Origin: Parachlorella kessleri
Taxonomy: Eukaryota; Chlorophyta; Trebouxiophyceae; Chlorellales; Chlorellaceae
Assembly (NCBI GenBank): GCA_001598975.1
Contig: BBXU01002726.1
Span: 1 to 24,656 of the forward strand
Reading direction: 5' to 3'
Length of the DNA stretch: 24,656 nt
Shown here: positions 9,495 to 21,400 of the stretch, in pieces
Position numbering within the stretch: the first letter of the stretch is position 1
How the letters are laid out: every line of letters begins with the position of its first letter
Made by a program: the position numbers and the translations under genes
Notes under the pieces: model-generated
What the model was told of the DNA's origin: nothing
What the model saw: the letters and a program-made list of their open reading frames with translations, nothing else
Database searches by the model: none

Positions 9495-12400
9495 GCACGC
9501 CGGCAGTGGCGCTTGCGCCAGCCAACCAGTGTCGCTCGTTGCTGCCCTGCTGCAACGGGGAGGTGTTGCACATCATGCCAGTTTGTTTTGTAGTTTTGTG
9601 TTTGGATGATGAGTCATGCGCACTGTGTCCTCCTCATCTCTATAAGGAACACAGTTGGATGCTTGCGCACCAAGGTTTTGTTTTGATGGCTAGTTGATTG
9701 AAGGCCATCTCATGCATAAGTACACCTCAAAGTGGGATAAAAAGAGAAATGATGACTCCCGCTGACTTGACAGGCCAACAATGCCTAGCCAGGCCACAAC
9801 GCACCCACACCTGCCTTCAGGGGGCCAGCTGAACAGGCATGCTTGACTGAAGGAAGCGGACAACCTAGAAACGCTCCTCCATGCTGCTCATGCTTTGTTC
9901 CTGCTGTGCTGTGCTGTGCAGCCACCACCTCCTCAGGGCCCAGCACCAGCACCGGGGTTGGCCACCCTGCAGCCGGGGGCGCCACCCCCGTCAGCGCTCC
10001 AGTGGGCAGCACTGCCTGGGAGCAGCTGCTGGGTTCCACTCCACACAGGTGGGTGGGCAGCTGGACACGGCACCAAAGGGGGTAACACTGATCCCAGAAG
10101 AAAGCTAGGCATGTGTGAGAAGTGGGCTCAACTTCGCTAGGCTGCCATCACGTGGTGGTTCATGCCTATTACTGTCTGCAAAAGCTGGGATCCCTGGCAC
10201 TTCCTTGCACACGTGGCACAGCCCAGGTGCCTGACAAGCATGGCCGGCCAGCTTGCAAAGTGAGGCGCCTTCCTGCGTTGCACCACCCTGCACCCTGTGC
10301 CTCCCTGCCTTCCTGCACTAATGCCTCCTGCACTGTGCCTCCTCTGCAGGTTCCTGCTCCGCAAGCGCCGCCTGCCATGGGCGGCAGACCTCACTGCGGG
10401 GGAGGGTGAGGGTGAGGCCGGCCAGGCGGCGGCACAACCCTCCCCGACGCCAACTGCCAGCCGGGAGCAGGCCTGGAGGGCGCTGCAGGCGCTGCATTCA
10501 GGTGAGGGCCCAGACTGGAGGGAGGGCAGGGAAGAAGGGTTAGGGTGCACTGGGGCATGTAGGAGGGAAGTCAGCAGCGTGGTCGGCTGGGAGGCACTGA
10601 GGTGAGTGGCTAGGTGGTGGCACACAGGCAGAAGTTTGCCGGGTTTTTGTTTGGAGCAGGGGTGTGTTGTTTGACGCCGTGATCTACGCCTAGTACCATC
10701 AGCTAGTAGTGTAAGATTTGCATTGCTGGGTGTCGTGGGTAGGAGACGGGTGGGCGGGGGTGCTGTGGGAGCTGTAAAATACCCCCCTGGGAGGGGAACA
10801 ATAGTGGCGAGCTTGCTGGTATGGTAAGCAGTGGGCAGGAGCAGTCGGTTGCCCTCAAGTGCTCTGCCATTCCTTGTGTGGCACGGTGTGTGCAGCGCAG
10901 ATGAACCACTTGCTGTGCTGTGCTGACAGCTGTCCTACCGCTCCTGGGTGCCTGCAGTGTATGAGGACATGAAGATGAGCGTGCTGAGCTGGCACCTGCT
11001 GGTCCCGCTGGCCGAGCTGCTGGCTGACCTGGCAGAGCTTGCAGGAGCACCCGCCTACCGCGACCACTATGGGCGCGACCTGGGGGCCAAGGCGCTGCCC
11101 ACGCACACCAGCAGCAGCGCTCAGCAGCAGCAACAGCGGGACCAGTCGCCCCAGCAGCAGAGCGGTAAGCAGGGACATGAGACGGGTTTGAGGGGTGCGC
11201 GTTGCAGTTGGTCCGTCATGTCAAAGGCAAGCTGTGCAGCCTGAGCTCTCTGCTTGACTTTTTGCAACACAGTTTAACACTACTGAACCTTGGTCGGCTA
11301 GAAGCAGTGTGCCAGCATGTGTGCCCCCTGCCCCCCTACGTACCTGCTTGCCTTCGACCCCACACAACCCGAACAGCCCATGTCTTAGCCACCCCAGCTC
11401 CACCCAGCCCAGCCACTCCCCACCCCCACCCCCTCCCTCGCAGGCGAGCCGGTGCCCGACATGTTCCGTGCGCTGCACACCCTCCTGGCCGGCAGCCGCG
11501 ACCGCCAGCACGTGCCGGCCCTGGTGCAGCACCGCGCGCCGTGCATGCAGCGCTCGCTGGGCCTGCTGGCCTGCTACGGGCTGTTGGCGGACGTGGCTGA
11601 GGCCTGCTGCCAGCCCGACCTGTCCAAGGACCCACGCAGGGTGAGCTGGGTTTGTGGTGGGGGGCTGGCGGGGTGCTTCTTAGCCATCATTTAGCTTGAT
11701 TCCGGCGTGCGACTCGTGGCTGACTGTCTCACCTGTCGACCCTGTGGGCCAGCCGACCCGCAAAGCCTCTGTGGGTGCCTAGTCCCTGTGACGTGGTGGG
11801 GCCCGGCTTGGCACACTTCTTGCTACAGTTGTGGCGCGTCTTGTGCTGCGCGCCGCCTCACGCCTGCTAGCCGTACCTTTGAATGGCGGGCCCACCTGAA
11901 GCCCCTTGCTTGTGCCTTGCTGTGCTGTGTGCAGCTGTTGGATGTGCTGGAAGCCGGGTCGCAGCGCCTGGTGCTGGAGCTGGTGCGCCGGCGCTGGACG
12001 CTGGCTGACCTGGACACGCTGCCCTGGGGCGTGGCGCTGCCGCTGCGCCAGGCCCTGCACCAGTGCCGGGGCAGCCCGCCGGGAGACTGGCCCCGAGAGG
12101 CGTACGTGCTCATAGGTGGGAGCGCAGGCGAGGTGCTGCCAGCAGTAGTGCGTGGCAGCTTCAATGCATGCGGCTGGGGGCGGAGGTGGCGTGGGGGCCC
12201 CTGGGCATGCAGCTTGTGAGGAGTACTTTGCTATGCTAGAAAGGCAGTGAGCCAGATAGGTAGGCGGGTACGCAAGGAGACAGCTGTGAGTGAGCAATTG
12301 ACAAAACGGCCCAGGCTCGCTTGCTTCTACCCCCCCTAAGGCCACCCTTGCCCCTGCGCCGGCCAGCCTGACCCGCCCTAACCCGCCCTGGGAGGCTGTT

Positions 12401-15400
12401 CTGTCCGCTGCTGCTGCTTCCAGGCCGCAACGACATTGCCGCGGGCATGACCGCCAGCCAGGAGCACGACAAACCAGAGGGTGTGGGGTCCGCCATCGTG
12501 GGCACCCCGCTGGGCAGGATGGCCAAGACCGGCTCGCCCGCCAAGAAGCCACTTAGGCGGTTCGCGCCACCTGGTGGCACGCCAGGCATGGCAGCGCCGG
12601 GCGCCGCAGGTAAGCCCACCTCTGCTGGCGCGTTTATGCGCAGGGAAGCGTAATAGGTTTGGTGGGTGGGTGTTTGGGGGGGGGGGAGGGGCGGGCGGGG
12701 GGGCCCGCGGCCGGGTGGGCATGTGGACATTGCTGATTACCTGTTCCGTAACCACTTGCCTGCAACCAGCGTGCGCAGCAGCGCCGAATTGTCTTGTGAT
12801 CCGTCAGCAGGTCTACCCACGCCTTCCAGGGGAGGTCGCCAGTGGCGGGGCCGCTGGCACGCTTGGGGGTGCCCTCCCACCCTGCCCAGTCAACAGCAGC
12901 ATGCCTACCTACCTACCTGCCTGCCTGCGTGCATGCGCGGTGTGCAGGCGGCGTGACCCCGGGCCAGGGCCGCATCCCGGGCGCCCCCGCCCTCTTCACG
13001 CCCCCCGCCCAGGCTTTGCACAGGCCGCCTGCCCCTCAGGGCAGCGCCCTGGCAGCGCCCGAGCTGCTGCAGCCCCCCGATGGCGGCAACTCTCGGCTCC
13101 CAGCGCAGCCCGAGCTGCTGCCCCTGCCCTACGCCCAGCGCGTCCTGGTCACAGGTTGGTCGCTCGGTGCACTCCTCCCCCTGCCAGGCTGGCCGCCAGG
13201 CACCATAAAAGGTTTCCACACCCTGTGAACGGGGGTTGCCCAGGGCTGGTTGCAGTTTTCTGCTGAGCCTCCCTTTGGGCATGCATTTCTGTGACGGCGC
13301 TTCGGTGCGGCGCGCACACACACGGACTGCTATGTACACACAGCTGTCACTGCTTTGGCCATAGTAAGTACGACTCCTCTAACAACAAGCGGCATCCAGC
13401 GCCCGCCGCAGGTGCGCTGTCCCCTGGCAGCCAGCCGGCCGGACCGACTGCAGCGGGCTCCAGCGCGCTTGCGGGCACCGGCAGCGACCCTAGCGCCGGG
13501 GACGGCATGGAGAACCTGACCCAGCAGGCTGCCCGGCTGCGCTTTGGGCGGGACCTACGCCTGGTGGAGGTCCGCGGCCTGCTGCGCAGCAGCGCCCCGG
13601 TGACGCTGCGCATGGGCACCACGCCGCAGGTGCGCCAGGCCCGCTCCATAGTGGGCGCTGGATGGCAGCAGGTAGCTGATCACAGGGGCCACCCATGCCT
13701 GGCGGCGTAGCTGCGGCAGGGGCTCAAGGCTTGGTTGGGTGGGCTCACGCACCTACGCCACTCTCATGCTGCGGCTGCTGGATGCTCTGCGATGTCATGG
13801 AGCCAGCATGGTTGTGCTGTTGTTGCCTCAGTGCTGCTATCGCGGCCCCGGTGGGCTCGTGTCCATCACTGGTTGCTGCTCCTGGGCCCCGTAGGCGACG
13901 GATGCCGAGGGCGCCCAGATGCAGCAGGTCAAGCTCACCACGTTGGCCGTGCGCACCATGGCGCTGCCCCTAGGTACGCATGAACCCTGGGAACCTGGGA
14001 TTTGCACAACAGCTTTTTGCTCAGGTTCTTCTTTGAGTTTAGGGTGGCTTTTGCTCTCGCACAGATCCCTGCCTGCCACTGGGCACGCCGTCGCCTGTAG
14101 TGAGTCGGCACTTGTGGGGTGGCCAGCTGTGGGTGGAGACATGCGTGCTGGAGGCAAAGCGCCCCCTGTCAGGAGTCTCCCAGCGCCGTTGGCCAGCATT
14201 CCTGATGTCAGCCAGCTTGTCTTGCACCCCCGCCAGCAGCCCGTATGTTTGGCATGTTGCCTGCGACCTTCGAGGCGGAGCAGGGCTGATGCATGATTGG
14301 GGACCCAGACGAAAGGACCTCCACTTTCACCACCGCCAACCAGACACCCCCTCCCCCGCCACCCCCCATACACCGCCACCACCAATGTCACATACCCACC
14401 CCCACCCGTTCCCACCCCACCCCCACCCCCAAGGGGGCACAAGCGGGACCTTGTTGGGAGGCTGTGTGGCCACATCATGCCGTGTGTGAGGCGCTCCCCC
14501 CTTCAGCCTGCCTGTCCTACCGCTGTCTGTTGTGTAGCCAGCCCACAAGTGCAGCCCTTGCCAAGCAGGCGGCATATGCTGGTCCGCGCGCAGGTCGTGG
14601 TGCTCTCACGTTGAGCACGCTGCACCCGCTGCCCACCGAGCCGCTGCACATCCCCGTGCTGTGCATGGCCGGCAGGCTGCCCGAGCAGAACAACGCCGTG
14701 GTCAACCTGGACCTGTCGGCAGCACCCCCAGCGCCAGGTGGGGGGGTGGGGGGGTTGGCTGTTACTGCTCCAGAGGTGTGTGCCTTTCTCTCACTAGGAG
14801 TTGGACAGGTTGGAAGAATAGATTGAAGATTCGCAGGTTGCTGACCTTACGCAAGGAAAGCTACCAGGGGAAAACCATTGGACTCGCCATAGCAACAGTG
14901 ACTGACTGTGCTGCTCCCCAGCTTGTCATGGCAGTGCAAATGTCTGAAGCTATGGCTACGGATGGCTAAGGAGCCCTGAATGTGCATCAGCACAACAGTC
15001 TTCAGGCTGCTGTCGGCCGGCGGTGAAGAACACGACCACCTGTAAACATGCACCGACGACGTGCGCTCCGTCCTCTCATCCCTCTGCAGTGGTAGGACTG
15101 CTTTTGCCAAAAGCCTTCCTCTGCATAGAGCCACCCACCGCTTGGCCAGCATGTTTCCTGCCGGTGCATTCGTGCAGGCAGCGGGGCCTTCTGCGACTAC
15201 ACCGCGTGGCCGGAGTTCCACAACGGCGTGGCGGCGGGGCTGCGGCTGGCGCCCAGCGGCCACCAGCTGACGCGCACGTGGATCGTGTACAACAAGCCGG
15301 AGGAGCCGTCATACACGCATGCAGGGCTGCTCATGGCGCTCGGGCTGACAGGTGGGCTGGTGGGCTGCAGGAAATTGGTGGGAGGTGGGTTGCGGACGTG

Positions 15401-18400
15401 GGTGGCGTGCCGGCAGTATCAGGCCGCGGCTTGCAGAGCTGCTCAGCGCACTGGGGCTGAGTGATGTGTTGGGTGGGTGGGCGGCTGGGGTAGGGCAATG
15501 GTGGTGGGGTTTGAGGTTGGGGCAGAAAGGGGCAGAGCAATCCCTGGTTGTTGTCACCCGAGGAACACAAGCTAGCTGGTAGTCTGGAAGCCATGGGTGC
15601 TAGCTGCACTGCTAGCTGAAGTGCAGCACGGGATCTGGGACCGGGGGAGTGAGGAATAGATGACTGGAAGACAAATTTTCTCGAAGTATCCAGCCAAAAC
15701 ACTCACATTTATGTTGGCTGAGGTCTTGGACTTGCAGGATATGGTAGTGTACCGTGGTGGGTGTGTGCCTGCTTGTGCAGGCCACCTGAGCTGCCTGGCC
15801 GCCACGGACCTGTACCGCTACCTGAGCCAGGAGCACGACGCCACCATCATAGGGGTACTGCTGGGCATGGCGGCGGCTAAGAGGTAGGCGCACGAGCATG
15901 CCCCGGGGGGCAGGCATGGCCGCTGGGCAGGGCAGAGATAGTATCAGCTCCTCCGCGGTGCTGCAGTGCCAGCCCGGGCACATGCGGCTATGAAGCACTG
16001 AGCGCGCCGCTCTTCTTTTCACCCAACAACAATTTCATGGACTGAAAGGCGCTCCTGCAGCTATAGAACTTACCCTTCGCCAGCAAGCTGACCAAGCAAA
16101 CCCATCCCTCCCGCTGCTTAGCGTGATGTTGACATATCTTGAGTCTTTTGTGGCTTGGTTTAACTCTGACGCTCCTGAGGCCCTCTTGCCAACTGGTCCA
16201 CCTTGAACACCCCCACAAGGGGCTGTACCATGTACTGACTGAGATACGGTGATGGTTGGCTGCGCACCGCCGCAGGGGACCTGGGGAGCTGAGCTGCCTG
16301 GGCGTGTGAGTGGGCGCTTGTGAGTGGTTGGTGGTGCCTGGCGCAGGGGCACGCACGACACCTCCATCAGCCGCATGCTGTTCCTGCACCTGCCCACGCG
16401 CCACCCCTCCACCTACCCGGAGCTGGAGATGTCGGCGCTGGTCCAGGCAGCAGCGCTCCTGGGGGTGGGCCTGCTCTTCCAGGGCAGCTGCCACAGGTGA
16501 GCGGCGGGGAAGGGGGGGGGGGGTGGGGGGGGGGGGAGCGGGGGCTGTTGAGCAGTGCGCCTGCCGCGCCGACGGACAGTGTGCACCCTCCTGCTGTTGG
16601 TTGCCTCGGCACATGCGCCGTGGGGAAGGCCTCACCAAAGTGGCAGCTCGCCTCGAACTTGCTCCGAACTGAGTGCTCACACCAAGTAACAGGACCAAAG
16701 GGACTTGGTAGTTTTGCGGCGGTGCGGCTTGCTGCTGCTGCCAACATCAACTAGCAGGCAGGGCATATGGGAAGCTTGACAGCATGCCACCCATAGAGCA
16801 AGTTTTGGACAACTTGGCCGCGTTTGTTGGAGGCTTTGCCAGCATTTCCCCTGGGCCGCCCGCTAGCAGCTGCAGCTGGAAGGGGCAAGGGCTGAGGAGC
16901 ACCAGTCAAGGCAACTGGCCGTCTTGCGCAGGATGATGGCGGAGGTGATGTTGGAAGAGATTGGGCGCCGCCCGGGCGCCGCTTCCAAGCAGACCCCAGC
17001 AGAGGCCACCCCGGGCGTGGACTTGCACCAGGTGGGAGGGAGGGTGGCCGAGCGGCAATGAGAGAGGCTCAAGTGTCAGGCTAAGCGGCAAGGTGGCGCC
17101 AGGCGGGCGCACCTAGTGTTCCCCCTGCTTCCTCCCTGGCTCCTAGGTCGCTGACTGGCTGGCTGGTGTTGTGTGTCCCAGGGGATGGGCGTGTGCGCAA
17201 TCAGCCGTGCACAGCTTCACGACTGGTTGGCCTGGGGGCCTGGGAAATCTATACCCAACGACAGTATCGCCTCCGCGGCTCGCCCTGACATCAAATTGTG
17301 TTGTTGTTGGTGGTGAGCCAGGGTGTGAGCCACGATCGCGAGGGCTACGCGCTGGCTGCCGGCATGGCGCTGGGGCTGATCACCCTGGGCAGGGGCAGGA
17401 AGGCGCTGGGCTTGGCAGACCTTCACCTGGAGGAGAGGCTCAGGTCAGTCAGGGGCGGGCGGGCGGCTGGCTGGCCCACCTAGCTAGCTAGCCAGTTAGC
17501 TGGTTCGAGACGGCGAATTGGTGGGAGGTCGGGCCTTTGAGACAGGCCGGGGCAGGGGCGTGACGTGTGCGCAAGAAATGGTCTGGTATGTTGGACGGAC
17601 GTCCATATCAAGTGATCTTGTGCAGGGGGTTGCTCTCTTGCCTGCATGGTGTCCAGTGTGGGAGTGCCTCCTTCCCTTGCAGGTACTTCATGCTGGGTGG
17701 GTCTGAATCAGGCACGGTGGCCAGCCAGCGCGGGCTGGCGGCCGTCATTGGGCAGGGCAACGCTGCCACAGAGGGGGTGTTCGGGCCAGGCATCATAGGT
17801 AGGTAGGGGCCATCTGCACAGACCCGACCGCATGTATGGACGTCAGCATGTGCCGTGAAGAAGGCCGGAGAGGTGCGGGGCCACCTTGGGCACTTTCTTC
17901 AAGCAATGCACTCCTGCCGAGTAGTTGAGATTCTAGCAGTACAACAGTACAGTTAATGGCCCCCTCCTTGCGCTGCGCTCCCCCGGTGCAGGGTTTGACC
18001 CCACCCTTGGTGAGCCGCAGCAGCGCTTTGTGGCTCCGGCGCGCGACAGCGGCAGCGGCAGGTCTGGCGGCACCGTGGCCGAGGAGCTGGCGGCGGCGCA
18101 GGGCAGCTCACAGGTGCGGGGGGCGGGTGAGTGGGTGGGTGGGTGGGTCCCAACTGGAACAACCTGGGGGCGAATGGGGTAACATATTTCGGTTCGATTT
18201 ACGTTTCATTTGGTCCTTTCAGGTGAAGGTTGTTGGCACGGTATAATGGTACTGCATCACCACCAACCATAACTTTCTGCCGTTCCTTCTCGTTCTCGCT
18301 TGACAGGGGACGGGGTGCGCTGTGCTAGCTAGGATGTTCACCAAGCGGCTGCCTGCCTGCCGTGCTGCCCCCACCGCCTGGCGGGTGCTGTGTGGTGTTT

Positions 18401-21400
18401 GCGTGCAGGTGGTGCTGGAGGGAGAGCTGGTGAACCTGGAGGTGACCTCGCCGGCCGCCACGCTGGCGCTGGGCCTGATGTACCTGCACACCAACGACAC
18501 GGGCATCGCACGCGTTTTTGCGCTGCCGGGTGGGCCGGGTGGTGCTTAGTGGCGGGGCGCTGGCTGGCAGCTGGGCTTTGCAGCAGCGCTTCCATGCTTT
18601 TTGTCGAAGCTACATTCCCGTAGATGCCAGCGTGGCAGGCGGAGAGGCCGTGCGGGGTGGAGCCATCCCACATGGGGGTGACGTGCTAGGGCACCTCAGT
18701 CCCCTGGCCTCCCTGCCGCTGCACCAATGTCACAGCAGCAGCCCCTACTGGTTGCGTTTCCCAATGACTTCCAGTTTTCCCATCCCCGTCCTCACAGAGC
18801 ACCGTCCCCTCCCTGCAGACACGCACTTTGCGCTGGACTTTGTGCGGCCGGAGCACCTGCAGCTGCGCGTGCTCATGCGGGCGCTGGTGCTGTGGGACGG
18901 CGTGCGCCCCACCGAGGACTGGTTGCAGGCCCAGCTACCCCAGCTGATCAGGGTGAGCAGGGGACTGCTTGCTTGCTGGCTTGCTTGCTTGCTTGCTTGC
19001 TGGCTGGCTGGCTTGCTTGCTGGCTTGCTTGCTGGCTTGCTTGCTTGCTTGCTTGCTTGTTACACTAGGCCAGAGGAGCTACCCAAGCTGGTCAGGGTAG
19101 GGCTGGGTGGTACCCTGGTGGTGGTGAACTGCCAGCCAGCCGCTTCACCCTCTCCCTTGGTAGTCATAGTCCGCCCGCTCCTACAGGGGGGTAGAGCTTC
19201 GTGAACATGAGTGCCGATCGCGGCGCCGGTGCAAGCGCCTGCTGTTGGTTTTAGTTGCATGGGAACTCTGGGTGCGGTCTGCTGTCTTGAGTGCAGCTTC
19301 CCAGCGTGGATCAGGCAGGAGATGCCACAGCATGCTGCCTGCATGGGGCACCTAGCCTGCGTGTTGCTGTCCAGGGGCCCTTGGCCAAGATCTTGGTGCT
19401 TCCCGAGGAGGAGGCCAACGGGGTCCAGGTTGATGTAGAGGCCCTGGCACAGGCAAGGAGCCAACCCTCTTGCAGACTAGACTACCTGGCACCCTGGGCA
19501 CAGCAAGCAAATCGTGCAGCTCCACCCCGAGGGAGCATGCCCCGGGCACTGCTGTGCTGCTCACTGGTCCTTGCCACTACACATTGACACAACCTACAGA
19601 CCGCCGGTCCCTGCGCGTTTACCTTCAGCGGGAAGCTCCGCAGGAGGCCTGAAGACCTGGGCCTGCTGGGGCCTGCTGCATGCAGGCTCACTGCTACGCC
19701 CTGGCCGGCGCGTGCCTGGCCGTGGGCATCCGCCATGCTGGGAGCTGCAGCGCGCCCGCCCAGGCCCTCCTGCGCAAGCAGCTGCTGTACTTCCTGGAGG
19801 CCAAGCAGGGACTGCCAGAGCCCGGGGCGGGTAGGTGGATAAGGCAGTCACCGTCCTTGGCTGTAGAGGCTGGTGGATGACGAGGATTGGGAGGGAGGGG
19901 CTGCCGGCCATGTGTTCTCGCTGCTGCGTTTTCACTTCTCGCCTGTGGAGCCGAAAAGCAACCCCCATCCTCCACGGTAGTACACCTTCAAGTGCTGGGA
20001 AGAGGCACGGTGGCATCATCAGAGATCCCTCCACGCCAGGACAGTTTCCCGCCCACAGAGCTGGGGGCATGCAAATCCCCTGCCTGCCTGGGGCTCTGCG
20101 CCGTGCAGGCTCCTCGGGCCCCCTGACCAGGGATGTGGTGGAGAGCTGTGTGGGCAGCGTGGCCCTGGCCCTGGCGGTGGTCATGGCGGGCAGCGGCCAC
20201 CTGGACACGCTCAAGCTGCTGCGAGGTGGGCTGCGTCGCGCTGTCTGTCCGCCCGTCGCCAGCCCCTGGGTGTCAGCCTGTGTTGGCGCCCTGCTCTCTG
20301 CTGCGCGGTGCAGCAGGGCTCCCGTCGACAGGGGTTGGCAGTGTTGCCTGGTGGTCCCTGTTATCGCAGCGTGCTCGGTCGCCGGCAGCCTGGCTCCTCA
20401 CCGGGGGCATGGGCCACGCCACCAACCAGCCTGGGTTCTTAGCAGCGTTTGTATGCGGGACAGACGCCGGCAGTCTCATAAGCGCGTTTGTCTGTTCACA
20501 GGGCTCCGCAAGCGCCTGGCCGCGGCCAGCGCGGCCAACGCCGCCCACCCCGGCCTGGGCAGCCCCCCAACCAGCAGCTACACCTACGGGGCCCACATGG
20601 CGGTCAGCATGGCGCTGGGATTCCTGTTCCTGGGGGCGGGCGCGCTCACCTTTGCAACCACGCCACAAGCAGGCAAGACAAGCAGGGGGCTGCCGTTGCC
20701 CTCCTGGGTTGGAGGAGGGCTATGAGCTATGTTGGACTGGATGGGATGCAAGTGACGTGCCAAGGGCCAGGGCAGACGGTGTGCTGTGGTCGGGCTGCGG
20801 TGCTTTCGACGCGTTGCATCACAGCTGAGACTGAGGAGGAGAGGAGGACTAGCTAGGAAAGCAGGCAGCGTCAGCGGCAGGTCAGCACAGCCAGCAACAA
20901 GCCGCAACCAGCGCTGATGTAACCATGGTCCCCTCCTGCTTGCTTGCTTGCCTGCCTGCAGTGGCTTCCCTGGTCATCTCCCTCTTCCCGCGCTTCCCCA
21001 TGTCCACCACCGACAACCGCTGCCACCTGCAGGTGGGTAAGCGGGCAACACCCACCTCACAGCGCACGCTGTTTCTTTCTTTGGGCTGCTCAGGCTTGGC
21101 ACAGGCCACAAGGGACCAGAATCTCCCTCGCAAGAGCCCCCTTGGACCCTGCCTGGTCACTGACCGCAGCCAAGCAGGCCGGCCTGCGACCTTGCCCTGG
21201 TCTCCCTGTGGGGCTCCGCTGTCTCCTCCCCGCTCCATCGTACCTGGTGCTCCCCCCTACCCCCTAGGGAGACTGCTACTTAGCTGGCCCCCCGTCCCAG
21301 CTTCACCGCGCAGGCCTGCGGCTGTGCACACGCAGGCTTTCCGCCACTTGTATGCGCTGGCGGCACAGCCCCGCAGCGTGGACGCCGTGGATGTGGACAC

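Noticed and set aside
11779..12552. Long minus-strand open frame (257 codons)
   Set aside because: Antisense shadow of APC1 exons 16 and 17; Arg/Pro-rich composition typical of reading GC-rich coding DNA backwards.
12481..13266. Plus-strand open frame of 261 codons
   Set aside because: Wrong frame across exons 17-18 and the intron between; the correct frames are set by phase.
17495..17530. GGTTCGAGAC, resembling a tRNA T-loop
   Set aside because: No matching acceptor, D or anticodon arms could be folded around it.
18966..19060. GCTT/GCTG array as a possible CRISPR or coding repeat
   Set aside because: Four-base units without spacers in an intron; a plain microsatellite.
19835..20725. Plus-strand open frame of 296 codons
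   Set aside because: It runs through three introns around exons 33 and 34 and agrees with APC1 only inside the exons; the rest is intron.
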